A stretch of DNA of 64,000 bases from Trifolium pratense (Eukaryota; Streptophyta; Magnoliopsida; Fabales; Fabaceae). A program made the position numbers and the translations under genes. The first letter of the stretch is position 1, and each line of letters opens with the position of its first letter. Under the pieces are notes generated by a model. It made no database searches, had not been told where the DNA came from, and was given only the letters and a program-made list of their open reading frames with translations. Below are positions 22,805 to 35,345 of this stretch, piece by piece. The stretch covers positions 33,406,838 through 33,470,837 of the forward strand of contig NC_060059.1 of assembly GCF_020283565.1 (NCBI RefSeq), given 5' to 3'.

Positions 22805-22945
22805 TCACCCCAGTTGAATCTGGTTCGGGGGCCAGAAAGTGGTTACAACCCCCTCTCAATCACAGTTGTGGGAATTGAACCGCGTTCCTCTTTACCAAGG
22901 TCAGCATCAATCATCACTGAACCAACTAAGGACAAGTAACGAAAA
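22805..22945 (-). repeat. Au-like tRNA-derived SINE, family 4
   Basis: Read on the minus strand: TAGTTGGTTCAGTGATGATTG (A-box-like), then CGCGGTTCAATTCCCAC (B box), then GGGGGTTGTAACCACTTTC, GGCCCCCGAACCAGATTC and CAACTGGGGTG. A related copy in + orientation is at 59185-59345. The A box, B box and body order fit an Au-type SINE. Confidence 0.65.
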
Positions 22946-23012
22946 GAATCAAACAAACGCCGTCTTAAATCTATCTATCGGTTTACACAATTGATTGATT
23001 CCCCCCAACCCC

Positions 23013-23027
23013 ATGGCTGGTGAGTGA
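23013..23027 (+). promoter_or_regulatory. Upstream ORF of four codons
   Basis: ATG GCT GGT GAG TGA lies 134 bases before the main start at 23161, in a good initiation context (CCCATGGC). If it is inside the transcript it could reduce translation of the downstream protein. The transcript start is not known. Confidence 0.4.
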
Positions 23028-23160
23028 AGAACATTACAGACACAGTGTTCGTTCACTTCTAATTCCTAAACCCCCACCAACCCATTTGTTGTTTCTTGTT
23101 GAATTACAATCTCCTTTCAAAAGGGTATCTCAATTTGCTTTCAAAATTTTATCTTCAACA

Positions 23161-24969
23161 ATGTCTCTCCCTTATCCCTTATCTTCCACTTCCGCTTCTT
23201 TTCAACCTCCTTTACTCAGATTCAAGGTATTCCAACTTTCTCTTTTTCAATTTTAATTTCCTTTTCTTTCAATGTTAAAAATCCGTGGAGATTATAGAAT
23301 GCTTAGCGAATTAGATGAATGAGTAATTAGTTGAATCCCTATATAAGTTTCGTAGTAAACAATTTTACTATCAGTGAGGGCCTGTTTGGATAAACAGCTT
23401 ATTTGCAGCCTATAGCACAAACGCTTATGTATAAGCTTGCATCAGCTATTTTTATAGCAAAAGAAAAAATGGAGATAAATTGTTTTTATATATGCTACGA
23501 ACTGTTTTCATAAGCTATATTGGAGAGCTTGTGAAAATAAGCTGAAAAAAACTTATGAAAGTTAACATAAGCTATTTTCATAAGTTCTCCCAATTAGTCT
23601 CACAAAACTTATGCTAGTTGATAAACTCAAATATGCCAATCTAAACAGGCCCAGCTTACATGAAAACATTTTGAATTTATTTCATCTTTTGTTATAGAAA
23701 TAGCTTATTCATAACTATTTATCCAAACAGGGCCTAGTCATTTTCAAAACTCCTTAACAAATTTCATAATCTTTATCATTTTTTTTTTACTAAATAAATA
23801 AAATTTATGTTTTGTTCTAATATGTCCTAATATATAAAATTTTTTAATCTTTATCTTGTGTCCATTATTGGTCTTCTATTAAACCTAACTCATGTTGTAT
23901 TCTGTCAAGTTATAACTTGTGTATCAAAAGGTACTTTAATCGACACAGTCAAATTTATAAAATGTCAAAGCAGTGTATATCAGGAAAATAAGAAATGCAG
24001 GATGTGTAGGTAAGATTTGTGCTACTGTATGCATGTAGTGTAGTAGCATTACTCAATCTGAAAATTACTAGTTTTCATTTGTTTTGTAGTTTTCGGAATG
24101 TAGAGTGGTTGGCTACTTTTACTTTCTCTTAAGAAAAGGGCTTTTCGGTGTACACCACACAACCAATTTAGGTTATGTGATTTGTTTCATTAGCTTCAAA
24201 CTCTTGTTTTTGCTATTGCAGGGTACATCATGTTTTGTTGAGAAGCGCAGTTGTTGCTTAGGTATTAAGCCATTTTCTGCATCTCAGAAGACATGGCCCA
24301 AGATCTCATGTGCTATGAATATGTCAGCACATCAATCAGACGATGATAGAAAATTGCAACTTGACCAGCTAATAGATAAAGCCCGTAAGCTTTGGGACCG
24401 TTCTCCCGAGCCGGTGAAGAATTTCCCGTGGAACACAACACTGGGCAACTTCATTCAACTTGTTCTTGATCTTACTTTGGCTGTTATCAAATACCTATAT
24501 GTACCTGTATTCACAGTTACCTCCATCAGTGAGTTATCGTACTGCGCGCATCAAAGAAAGCTACTTCTTGTTCCTATCCCTGTTCTCTTGGGAGCTGCTG
24601 TTGCTGGGATCCTTAAAGAGACTGCATTGAAGTTATCTCCACGGCTAAGGGTAAAATCATTGGCTATGCCTCATTTTATAATCTAGATATCCAATAAATG
24701 ATTTGGATGTAGCATTAAGCCATTTTTCTTCAAATGATTTGGATGTAGCTTATGCATGATCTGGTTTTCAGGATGCAGAAGTTCCATGGCATTTAATTGC
24801 CGTTACAATTTTCTTCACATTGATCAAATTGCCAGGTCCATATTACCCTTCTTTGGGACGTATACTTATTCCTCACTTTGCAAATGGGGTTCTGTTGAGG
24901 ACTCTATGGTTTGCAATATTGTGGTACAGAAGACCTAAAGCATTGAAGATTTTAGACTCTGATAATTAG
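23161..24969 (+). CDS. Plastid-targeted membrane protein, EMB1273-like (tentative)
   Basis: Three exons, 23161-23226, 24222-24650 and 24772-24969, join in frame to 230 aa. The start is the first ATG whose frame continues across the splice. The N-terminus (MSLPYPLSSTSASFQPPLLR) is rich in Ser and Pro and poor in acidic residues, as in a chloroplast transit peptide. The mature part begins near SAHQSDDDRKLQLDQLIDKARKL. It contains WDRSPEPVKNFPWNTTLGNF, then two hydrophobic segments (about LVLDLTLAVIKYLYVPVF and LVPIPVLLGAAVAGILK), then WHLIAVTIFFTLIKLPGPYY and a C-terminal LWFAILWYRRPK. I associate this layout with the Arabidopsis embryo-defective protein EMB1273, from memory and not from an alignment. 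The biochemical role is unknown. Exon 1 is only 22 codons, and the following 995-bp intron holds a hAT-like MITE. Confidence 0.8.
23377..23735. mobile_element. hAT-like MITE in intron 1 of the EMB1273-like gene
   Basis: The left end GGGCCTGTTTGGATAAACAG is matched in reverse twice on the right: CTAAACAGGCCC ending near 23652 and TATTTATCCAAACAGGGCC ending near 23735. Internal CTTATGTATAAGCTTGCATC and CATAAGCTATTTTCATAAG add self-complementarity. The two right ends suggest a partial terminal duplication. No exact target duplication was found. Confidence 0.65.
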
Positions 24970-27470
24970 TTAACCCACTGAGCTATGGTACAAGGTTGCA
25001 AAGTCAATTTAAGTAGTAAGTTCCATAAAACTCATTCTAGATCCTACAATTTCTATCTTCGGTAGTTTGCACAAAGGCTATAATTTGTTTCCTTATTTAT
25101 GATTGAATGTTATCCATTATGCTAATTGAGCGAAAAATGTATGAGGTCAGCTAAATCTAGTTCTGTCAAGCGCATCCTGCATTCAAATAAATGTGAAGAT
25201 TAATCCCAATAGTTTCATTAAGTTTTCAATTAAGTTTATTGTTAACAGTTTATTATGGAATCCTTAATGTCCAATGATGTCATCAATTTTTGCTAAACAA
25301 TAAAGATCCATTTGAAAACTTAGATAAATTATAGTAAATACTAGGGTGCACTACCATTGTTACCCACTATAGCACGTTATGAGTTTTTGTTATCTGTAAT
25401 TTAGTCCTTCGATAGGAAAAGCTATGAAGAGCTAAAATTGCAAAATGATCCCTTTATAATAAGCGAAGGTTGTTATCCCGAATCCTAACCTCCATTCACT
25501 TTCATCTGTTCAACTATGGTTGCAAATTCTCCATTGAGGGTGCGATCCTCCATGGTCTGCCAATCTAAGGTTAGTTGTGGTTACTGGTTACGACTCCTAT
25601 TTCATGGATGTCTCAATTCATACGTGGCCTATGAAGCCTTGACATTCCTGAGATTTTGTGTGAGAATGGACACTCCTTAGACACAGCTACAGCGAGAACA
25701 TGTTGGCTGGGTATTTGGTTTGTGACGGATGGGTAAGGGTGTTCATGGTGGATGACAGGATGAGATTTCTTGTGTTCCGTGGCCGAAAAAGCGGTGATTT
25801 TGCCAAATTTTAGGATGGCGCTGGGTTCATGAGGGAGAATAAAAGATGGCGCTTTCGAGAGGTCGAAGATGGTTTTAACGTGGTAAAGGAAAAGGGATGG
25901 GTGTTGTTCATTTGTTTATTTAGAGGAGTTGGGATATTACATTTCCTATGTATCTCCTGTTTTATCAATCAGAGAATAGATCCCAAAAGTGAAATGCAAT
26001 TCATTAAATAAAATACATCTCAAAAGTGAACTGCAATACTTTGATTCAATGATTTACCTTGCTTGTTGAGACTATGACATAGACCTTAATGTGTCCTACC
26101 AAAAGATTCATGTGCTTCATTGGATAGTTTCATCCAAAATATCATATTTTTAGGGGCCTCGTTTGTCAATGTTTTGAAAGTGTTCTTCAACTGGCACTGT
26201 ATGGTATTATTTATTTATATTGACTGATAGTGCAGTGGCGCCACACTCAAAGCGCCATTGTCTCCGCCAGTAAACTGTAGGGGCTTATTCAATTGTGCTC
26301 AATCAAGTAGGTCATAGTTTTTGAGTTTTCAAACATGTCTCCATAGTTTGGTCAGTGCTATCCAACCCTAAAACTCAACAACTAGTTGTAACTGACCAGT
26401 GAGATGGGTAAACATTGACAGTAGGAGAGAAACACAGTGATAAAGGGAAAGCCCTAATGCTGTTTTGGTGTGTTTTAATTGCTAAAATACTAAAACATTC
26501 CAACCAAAAAGCCCTAACATTTAAAAGATAAGGGTGTGGAATTTTCAATCTCATTTTGTGTGCACTATCTCGTCACAACAGCAGCTATTATGGCCGCTCT
26601 GCTATTGTTTGTCCTGTATTAGCTATGTCCTAGGTGCTGCTATAGAACGCTATTGAATATGATAATTTAGTATCATGTGATGGCTAGTGAGGACTTATTT
26701 GAATATTATTTCGGAAGTATAGGTTCTAGTTATGAGCTTTTAAATTATAGGAATCTTTATGAAAATTAAATGAAACTATAGTTATCTTCATTCTGCACAG
26801 TAATTTAACCTATTTTTAAATATTTTTGACATATTAAACTATATTATGAAAATTGTTATAAGTTATCCTTGGATGATACTTTTTTTTGACATCCAAGTAG
26901 TCCAAAAGTTAGTGTTTTCTAGGACATGTTATGCAATGATCAAAGTTTATTATTTGAGGATTAATTTCTTGTTTTAATATTTTGAGGACCAAACTAATAT
27001 TCCAAGATTCTTTGGATGAGAAATTGAGGGTTTAGTGGTTTACTCTATGTATAAAATCAATCATTTACAATTTAATCAACCTAGAGACTATTAATATAAT
27101 CAAACCCCTATTGAACTTGAACACTGGTATCGGTGTCTTGCTCAGTAATATAATCAAACCGCTGTACAATAATCGATCTTGGTGATATCAATTTTCGTGT
27201 TTGAGCCACAATGAGCTTTAGTTTTCCCATTGATCATCCCTGATGTAACAACTCAAAGAATGTCGCTGATTTAGATTTTAATGTTTTTATATATTTATTG
27301 ATTGGTTTTGTTTTTGTGCTTTCTGATTGTAGCTTGCTGTTGTTTCATATATGCTTTATTTATGACCTTTAACCCTTCAACATAGTATCTTCATCTTTCA
27401 TGAGTAGGATAATTGTCCCTAGAACATGCTATTGCCTTCAGTATGCTGTTTGTTAGATTGATGGCCAAGT
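24970..27470. other. Gene-free spacer
   Basis: No supported gene. Short open stretches (for example near 25830-26010) have no recognisable motif. The sequence looks like aged non-coding or transposon-derived DNA. Confidence 0.45.
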
Positions 27471-27475
27471 TTATG

Positions 27476-27760
27476 GTGCACAAGTCTTTCACCATGCACA
27501 AGTTTGTTTTCACCATTAGATCAATAAATCTCACCATTGGATCAAAAGAGATGTGATGTGACACTTTGATCCAATTGTGAGACTGTTAGGACTTAGGCAC
27601 ATGAGCAGAGCCCAACCCAAAAGACTAGTCCAATAGGTGGGAGAGCCTCATGCCTTAAGTACCACATTGAGCACTTTGATATACTCGATGTGGGACTCCT
27701 AACAAAGACTTATTAATCCAATGATGAAAACAAGTTTGTGCATGGTGAAAGACTTGTCTC
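27476..27760. mobile_element. MITE with long terminal inverted repeats, split by a solo LTR
   Basis: The left arm reads CAAGTCTTTCACCATGCACA followed by AGTTTGTTTTCACC. The right arm reads GAAAACAAGTTTGTGCATGG followed by TGAAAGACTTGT. The arms are over 40 bp and nearly exact. The middle is interrupted by the 121-bp solo LTR at 27584-27704. Without it the element is about 160 bp. Confidence 0.8.
27584..27704. mobile_element. Solo LTR, 121 bp, inside a MITE
   Basis: It begins TGTTAGGACTTAGG and ends GACTCCTAACA, the TG...CA ends of an LTR with 8-bp terminal inversion. The flanks are GAGAC (27579-27583) and AAGAC (27705-27709), a 5-bp target duplication with one mismatch. No internal retroelement sequence remains. 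A similar 121-bp unit is at 30316-30436. Confidence 0.7.
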
Positions 27761-27899
27761 ACTTGTGCATGTTAGACAAAGGCTAGGTTGTTTAGTAAAT
27801 TAGTCTAGTAAACTTGACTGAGAAGATAAAATAATAATAATAACTTTAGCAAGTAATACACAAATATAATGAATTTCTCTCTTAATCCCGCAAATTTAA

Positions 27900-28270
27900 G
27901 TAGGACTGTTCATGGTTCGTCTGAGGAAGGAAACTGAACCGAACTGTTAATGTTTGGTGCACCGGTTCTGTGGTTCTGAACTGAACCGAAATTACCTTTA
28001 CAAAAAACTGAACTGCACTTTTTCGAACCGAATAAATTCTTTGTGAATCAAATTGCTAGTATATTACTAACTGATAACTGATTCTCTGTGAACCAAACTG
28101 TACAAAATTGCTATTACTAACTGAAATTAGGACTGTTCAAGAAAAACAAAAAACTGAACTGCACAAAAAAGAACCGAATTGTGACGGATTTTTCATGCAT
28201 GGAACTGAATCAATTCATGAACTTTCTGTCACAATTCGATTTTTTCTGTGCAGTTCGGTGTTTAATAATT
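27900..28270. repeat. Repeat rich in AACTGAACCGAA with terminal hairpin
   Basis: Variants of AACTGAACCGAA and CCGGTTCTG recur many times. The last part forms an inverted repeat: AACTGAACTGCACAAAAAAG and CCGAATTGTGAC (about 28150-28186) against GTCACAATTCG and CTGTGCAGTTCGG (about 28228-28264). The family is unknown. Confidence 0.55.
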
Positions 28271-29537
28271 TTTTATAGTCCAAGATATAAGTGTGTTTGT
28301 CAATATTTGTTCAAGCTGACTTCAGGTTGACAATGAAGAGGCCAATGTACTTTAGTTCTATTGTATTAATTATGCAGCTTAACATATGCTATTATTGATG
28401 AATATATCATTAACCTCTAATTCCTTTGTGATACAGGAAACATAAGTTTTCACTAATGAAGATCTTCTTGGAAAATCAAGCAATACATTGAGAATTTCAT
28501 TGAAATTAGAATTCACTTTGTTGAGAAAAGATGTACACTGCTATGCTTGGTTTGTGTCATGAGAATGACTGATTAGGTTGTGCTGGATGATCCAGATAAT
28601 CAAGTTGATAAACATTAAATAGATGTCAATGTTGACTGTTACTTTTTGTATAAGCAAACTTTTTTGTTCTTATCATGCTTCTCAAACTTGTATGTGACAA
28701 TTGACATGTTCATATTGGAGCATGTACACAATTTTGAACTGATATAAACAAATTAGGAAAGCTTAATTAAACTATTCTTTTTGTAAAATCATTATGCACA
28801 TAGAATAGATAATTGATACTTCTAAGCATCAAATTGGTGTGTTTGCTAATAGAATGCATAGATAATGGTAATTGGAATGAAAAGCTATTTTTAATTTTGC
28901 AGTTGAAAAGGAATTTTTAATTCTATCTTCTAGAGTTTTCTCTGAATATTTTAATTTTCTTTGCACATGCTCATGTATGTCTTCTAGTATAAAATAGTAT
29001 TAACTCCATAAAAATGTTAGTGATAATTGATATGTATGCCTTTTTTTAACACAAGTGACAACAGCTTGTGCTATAAATGCTTTTTTTTATAAGATAATGT
29101 TTTCCTAAAGAAGCATCCAGATGAATTATTATGTGTCCATAACCATAAGTTAAGTGATGATAGAGACTCACTTAATATTAAATTAAAATATGTACTATGT
29201 ACAGTAAGAGTTTTATATTTGCACATGGTGACATTCTAGGCTTCTTCATTACATTAACTTTGTCATGATCTCTACTCATGATGCACATGAAAATAATAAA
29301 GATAAACCAAAAAGGAAAATGTTAACAACACTTTTGTCAACACAATTCAATTGATTTTAGTTTGAGTTTTACTTAATTTATGTTGGATATTCATACTTTA
29401 GTAGAACCTATTTTCAAATTAGTGATATCAATTTTGGATTCATACTCTTGATTGGACGGTTAGATATGTTATGACTACATGACTGCATCCAATTCAAATT
29501 TGAACGAACAGTCATAACTAATAGAAAATGTCTGAAA
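28271..29537. other. Gene-free spacer
   Basis: AT-rich sequence with no coding region or clear repeat that I can support. Confidence 0.45.
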
Positions 29538-29758
29538 ATCCACTTGGGGTTGGTCTAGTGGTGTTGGTTTGGGTCTTTGGAGTATGCTCCTCTCAAGATC
29601 TCAGGTTCGATTCCCCCTGGTGCCAATTTCGGTGGCTAAGTCCATACAGAGCAAAAAAAACTCTGGCTTTAAATGAGGCCCCTGCAAGTGGGCGGTGTGA
29701 TTTGTCCCCTTGGATTAGTCGGTCCTAAAATCAGATACCAAGTTTTAAAAAAAAAAAA
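29538..29758 (+). repeat. SINE, family 2, best-preserved copy
   Basis: The A box is GGTTGGTCTAGTGGTGTTGG and the B box is CAGGTTCGATTCCCC, 45 bases apart. They are followed by CTGGTGCCAATTTCGG, GTCCATACAGAGC, TAAATGAGGCCCCTGCAAG and a 3' poly(A) of about 13 residues ending near 29759. Pol III boxes, a common body and a poly(A) tail make this a tRNA-derived SINE. Other copies: 6936, 17815 and about 52505 (reverse). Confidence 0.85.
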
Positions 29759-30315
29759 ATGTCTGGAATAATAGTAGCGGTAGTTAATTAGCTGAACCTG
29801 CATGATATAGCAAACTGCAATTTAAACCATTTATCAATGGTACAAAATCCAAATCTATATACAGTATCAGTTTGTTTAATTTATCAGTTGTTTACCAAAA
29901 GAAGAAAAAAGTAATCTAATAGTAATGCACTAGATGCTACCTAAGCTTGTCTCAATACATGGCATTATTTGTTTATTTGTGTCAGGATAAGAGACCGTCC
30001 CACATAGAAATGTACACCAGATCCATAGGACCCAATGCAAGCTGCAGAATTTATTGCATGTTATTGGATAGATCAAAATAAAAACCTTATACATAGGTGT
30101 CACACCAACAAATAAATGGAGTTTACTTAGCTAATAAGTTTATGGTATTATTCCTCATTTTCAACATAAGATTGAGTCAATAATTCAACTCATTTCAGAT
30201 CAATGTCTCAATCGTCAGAGCGAACATGACTCTAACCTCAACTAAAAAGCGATTTAAATGTTATCGAAGTTATAAACTATTTTCAAACATAGAACTATTT
30301 TAAATAGTATAAAAC

Positions 30316-30436
30316 TGTTAGAATTAAGAGTTGAGTCTAACTCAACCCTACAAAACCGGCTTGTGAGGTGATGATTACCTCTTACTTATAAACCCTTGTA
30401 CAGGCCAACTCATATCTGATGTAGACCTTCTTAACA
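30316..30436. mobile_element. Solo-LTR-like unit, 121 bp
   Basis: It starts TGTTAGAATTAAGAG and ends GACCTTCTTAACA. Its middle has CAACCCTACAAAACCGGC and TTGTGAGGTGATGATTACC, a phrase I recall from many legume short LTRs. The flanking 5-mers do not match, so a target duplication is not supported. Confidence 0.5.
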
Positions 30437-30833
30437 AGATCACTTTCCAACCCTAGAAATAGCCACAAACTAATCCTTAGTGGAATACAAAGATAAATTA
30501 GGTTTTACATAGAAAAATTTTCTTGCATTATGGTAGTATTTGTCAAATCTAAACACACTCATGAGATTAAAGATTCATTTTTAGATACTTCTTTGGAATT
30601 TAAACTAAGTATGAAAACAAAGAAAGACCAACAAAAAGTACTTCCAAGTACAAGGAAAGATGAAAAGGAAAGAAAACAACTTCACAACTTCATCATAATA
30701 TAACAACATAACACATCTATACATACAAAGCAGCATGTAAACTTATAGAATGTGTAATATTTTTCTTCCACATATTCTAAAACTCACTGAAAATGTACAT
30801 CACAGAATCCTTCCATTGTTTACTATAGCAAAT

Positions 30834-33665
30834 TTACATTGCATAAACTATTTCACCGCTGCTATCGATATCAAGGTCAGGATCAGTGTCTATATCCTCG
30901 TCCATTTCGTCATCAATGTCCAAGCTACCGGTAAGATACTGAGTGAGAGACTGATGAGTTCCAGCTGCAGGAATAGTAGCCTCACTAATTATCTGCATGA
31001 TTTCTTCAATTGTTTGCATTGGTTGTTCAGGCTCCTGAAAGTGGCCGTTCGTTGTATTCCCGACCATGAGATCAGCTGGAAGGTTCTTCAAAAACCACTC
31101 GTGGTTTCGAATCTCAGGCATACTTATTCTCTGTTTGAAAACAATGTTAGTTTCCAATTGAAAGATAATGCTATAATCTTTTTCGCAAAAAAGAAACAAA
31201 AGAGGAGCACTTTAATGGACTAGCACATCAATTAAAAATGAGTAAATAGTCGCATCACATTGGTCCTGAATGTGTGATGCGGTGTCACTATAGCCTTTGT
31301 TGGATGTAACAAAATTACGAAACCATCCTTGATTGTCATGTTAGTAGTTTGATGAATCAAACTCACAAATGAAGAACAAATTCGATAACCAAACTAATTA
31401 ACGAAAAACACATTCGAAGACTAAATTTAATAATGAGACTATATTTAAGCTGCATAAAGGCACATAGGTTTCACCTGTGCAGGGTCTGCAACAAAGATCC
31501 TTGAGATCAAATGACGGCACTCGGGAGATATTTGAACATAATCAGGAATTGAGTATTGAACTTTCAAAATCCTCTGCAAGCAAAATCCAGAAGTTCAAAA
31601 CTAGTGATTCAATCTATTGCAGCATTGACCTAAAAGAAGTTGCAAAAGGTTACATGAATAGTCTTCCGGAAATTTTTAGGCTCCTGTGGATCCTCAAAAG
31701 GATATGCACCGACCAACATGACATATAAGGTCACACCGCAAGACCACACATCTGCAATCTGAGTCATAACGATAACATCAGTACGAAGTATTTTTAAACG
31801 AGAAAAAGCTATCTGGCATGAAAGCAGTGCTTCTGCATTCATAACTAATATATACAAATCTTCATGCGTAGAAAAATCATACATATATCGAGTGCATTTA
31901 CCGGTGGTTGTAGTAAAAAATGTCAACTAACTGAAACTTACAGGAAAACAACAAAGGTCTAATTAGGTACAGACATAAATAAAATGTTAACAAAATCGAA
32001 GCTAATCAAGCATCGCAATAGGAAGTTTTCGGAATATAGTTAGTTAAATGATTTTTCTTCTAGGGATTGAAGTTGAGGTTACAAATTACCTTGCCATCAT
32101 ATTCCTTCTTAAGCAAAACTTCAGGAGCGATATATGCAGGGGTACCGACTGTAGATTTTGGTTGCGAATGTAGCACCGAGGACTGCATGAGACAGTCAAG
32201 ATTTGCATCATAGATATCAACAATCTATCCACCGAAGGTAAATGACAGATAAACTTAATTTGCTTAATCTTCGTATACCTTTGAATAACCAAAATCACAA
32301 ATCTTCAAACGAGGAGCCGGACTACCATCGAGCAATGTGTTCTCCAACTTCAAGTCACGGTGACATACTTGCTTTATTTTAAAAATACGAATAGAGTTAT
32401 TCAAGGTCAGCCATTTTACTATATATCTTTGAGAAGAAAATGCGCTATTGTAAAAGTGAAGATCACACGAGATCAAATTACGTACCATTGCATGACAGTA
32501 GCTAACCCCTGATATAAGTTGTTGGAAGAAAAACCGTGCCTGCAGCACAACATAATGGTCACTAACATTAACCGCAGCAGCTGCAGTACTGCATTCAAAA
32601 TCCATGAATGGAAAATGATAAGAACCTCATCCTCGCTGAACCGTCCTGCATTGCATATTCGCTCAAATAGCTCTCCACCAGAAGCATATTCCATCACAAT
32701 AGCTACATGTGTGGGAGTAAGTATGACCTATATTTGTCGAGTATGAGTACACGAGTTAAAATATATACACAAAAGGTAAGAAGAAATGGGATAAGACACT
32801 GGATGTCTACATAGTACAAACCTCCTTGAACCTGACAATATTGGGATGCCTCAGTGATCTATGATTTATAATTTCTCTTTGTACATTTTCATCTATCTGT
32901 TAAAAAATAGGTATGGTTAACTCAAACAATCACTAAAACACTTTTTACATTAAAATATCTTTTCACCAACCAACTCAAAACTAATACACTAATTAACCAT
33001 CAAAATCTTGAGTTCCATGGATTCGGCCCCTCTATAGTGACCAACTCACTTGAAAGTGAGTAATATTATCAATATCAACTATTGATTAACAAATAAATGA
33101 ATATCATAACAAATCACTGGTTTTTTTTAAGCCTCGACAAGAATTGTTCCCACCAGGGGGTTCTCAGAACGATTCGTCCTAAGGGGAGCTCATTAACAAA
33201 TCACTGGTTTGTTGAAATAGAATAACATATTCTTGATTTTCTCACTTTACACTTTTGAGGAACAAATTCCAATTCCTCCACCAAAGACAAATAGACAATT
33301 AATCACAAATAAACCAATCAATCAACACTTTTCAAAACAAAACAAAAAAACTGATATTTGACATGAATTATTATAAAAAACCAATAACTAATTTACGAAA
33401 TTTCCACACACATAAACCAAAACATCAAAAATAGAAAATAGAAAACTAAAGAAAGAAAAAAAGCAGAGAGAAATTAAGGTCAAACCTTATCACCTCTCTC
33501 AATATACTTAACAGCAACAAGTTGATCAGTGTGTTTATCTCTCAAAAGTCTAGCCACCCCAAAATTTCCAGAACCAATATCACGTACAAGCTCATACCTA
33601 TCACTTTCATGCATAATTGGTATATCCATTCCTCCATGACCAACATGGTTCATAGAAGGATCCAT
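30834..33665 (-). CDS. SNRK2: SnRK2 protein kinase, subclass III (OST1/SnRK2.2/2.3/2.6-like)
   Basis: Nine exons on the minus strand: 33665-33486, 32896-32822, 32727-32626, 32539-32486, 32371-32279, 32182-32090, 31758-31654, 31573-31475 and 31130-30834. They join in frame to 365 aa. SnRK2 kinases of this subclass carry out abscisic acid signalling: PP2C phosphatases hold them off until ABA receptors act, and they then phosphorylate bZIP factors and guard-cell channels. Visible motifs are the Gly-loop GSGNFGVA (31-38), the ATP Lys in VAVKYIER (53), catalytic HRDLKLEN (Asp143), DFG (Asp163) and the activation loop [17 protein letters not shown] (169-185, with the Ser equivalent to OST1 Ser175 at 178). 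The C-terminus has the SnRK2 box ([13 protein letters not shown]) and an acidic ABA box ending [14 protein letters not shown]. That last segment marks the ABA-activated subclass. No lesion is seen. Confidence 0.97.
33123..33200 (-). repeat. Family 3 SINE-like fragment in intron 1 of the SnRK2 gene
   Basis: On the minus strand it reads AGAACCCCCTGGTGGGAACA followed by ATTCTTGTCGAGGC, like the middle of the family 3 copies. It is short and its assignment is uncertain. Confidence 0.35.
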
Positions 33666-34305
33666 TTTTCTTCAAATTCAAATTCAAAAATAAAAATCTA
33701 ACCTTTTTCAATTATTTAACATACCAACATAAGAAAAATGAAAAACCCAGATGAGATATTTGAAAAAGAAAACATGGGTCGGTGTTAATTATGATTATAT
33801 TGAGTTGATGGTTGTTGTTATGAATAAATTGTTGAAACACGTGAAAAAGGTTGAGTAATGAAAATCTGAAGCAGTGGTTGAAGTTGCAGATATAGAAAGG
33901 CGGTGATAGTTAGCTCGTGAATGTGAACAAGACTTGTTTTTCTTTTCATGTGTGTTTGTTTGTCACTCACTCCAAACTCCAAAGTTTGTTTGTGTTTTTG
34001 GATTTTATCCAAAACTAGAGAATCTAGATAGATACATGTATGTGGCACCAGATATTTTTTAATTACATAGTAACCTCTTTTGATTGATTTATTTATTGGA
34101 CTTGAGCTTATTTCTCTGCATAAAACTACTTTATCTAGTTTTTCAGTTTACAATGCGATGAGATCAAACTCATGAACTATAACATACTACTCAAATTCTT
34201 CACCATTAGATCAAATTTAATGGTCTGTATTTTATCTGGTTTGATATAGCATCGATTCAATTTTTTAAACTTTTTTATCGAATAATTTGTATTTGATCTA
34301 CATTG

Positions 34306-34307
<2 letters not shown>

Positions 34308-34356
<49 letters not shown>
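34308..34356. repeat. (TA)n microsatellite
   Basis: About 24 uninterrupted TA units, roughly 640 bases upstream of the SnRK2 start codon. It is a probable length-polymorphic marker. Confidence 0.95.
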
Positions 34357-34358
<2 letters not shown>

Positions 34359-35164
34359 CATTAGAGTCTACAAAAAAAAAATGACATTAGAGGGAGTATT
34401 TGAGAAAAATGGATTACATGCACTTTGGATATGTGCGGTCATGGTGTAGTCAACATTTCAATACAATTTGATTATGATCGAACGGCTTAATTTTTTTATT
34501 TTATATAATATTTTAAAGTGAAAATTTAAACTTCTAATCTGAATCAAACGATAATATATTTTTAAATGCATAATTGTAAATCAACCTTATTCATATTAAT
34601 TTAAGAGACTTTACAAAATTAGTTTAATCACTCCCAATCACTTGCTATTATGATTTCACCACAACCAATATAATCACCATCTCTACAAGATCCATATATG
34701 TTCCTGCAAAAAACTGGGGTATACACTTAGGGTATACGCTTAGCCAGATGATGTTTTAGGTCTAAATCTTAGTTATGGTGTGTATGTTGAATGTGATCTG
34801 CTAATGGATGTTTGACCTATATATATAGAAGAATATGATGAGAGTAGTGGTTGAGATCATGGGGAGGAAGTGGCTTCACATGTTCCTATTTTACCGGTCT
34901 CATCTTACTCTAAGCATGACCGAGTCCATAGAACAATAGTTTAGACGAATGGTACACGATATTTTGTCCGGTACAATATATATTTAAAACAAATGATACT
35001 ATATATAAACAAAGTTTGCTAATTTACCCCACTAATTATTTTAGTGATGAATAAATTAGCAAGGTCTGCTTTAAGATGTATCTCACAGATTTTTAGTTAT
35101 AATTTGTTAATTTAGACTCACTAAATTCATTAACTTAACCTAATAATTTTAGTTAGTCAAAATT

Positions 35165-35345
35165 GACATCCTAACAATCAAGTGGTTAACAAGCTCTTCC
35201 TAAGATAAATTGTTCAGGTAAACCCGAATTCGATTCATAGTGAAAACAATTCTTGATCTGATTTTACTTCGTAGCCGAACTCTGAATTACCAGGAGCTGT
35301 TTCTCCTATGAATCAGAGGATTAAAATTTTAAATAAATAAAATGC
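35165..35345 (+). repeat. SINE-like repeat, family 3
   Basis: CAAGTGGTTAACAAGCTCTTCC (A-box-like), then CGAATTCGATTCATAGTG (B-box-like), TTGATCTGATTTTACTTCG, GCCGAACTCTGAATTACC and AATCAGAGGATTAAAAT. The copy at 54770-55030 has the same order. Confidence 0.6.

Noticed and set aside
24105..24221. Upstream start for the EMB1273-like protein at 24105
   Set aside because: The frame is open there but the sequence reads as intron, and exon 1 at 23161-23226 splices in frame at a standard junction and gives a transit-peptide-like N-terminus.
29540..29620. A true tRNA gene
   Set aside because: The boxes continue into a shared 220-bp body with a poly(A) tail found in other copies; it is a SINE.
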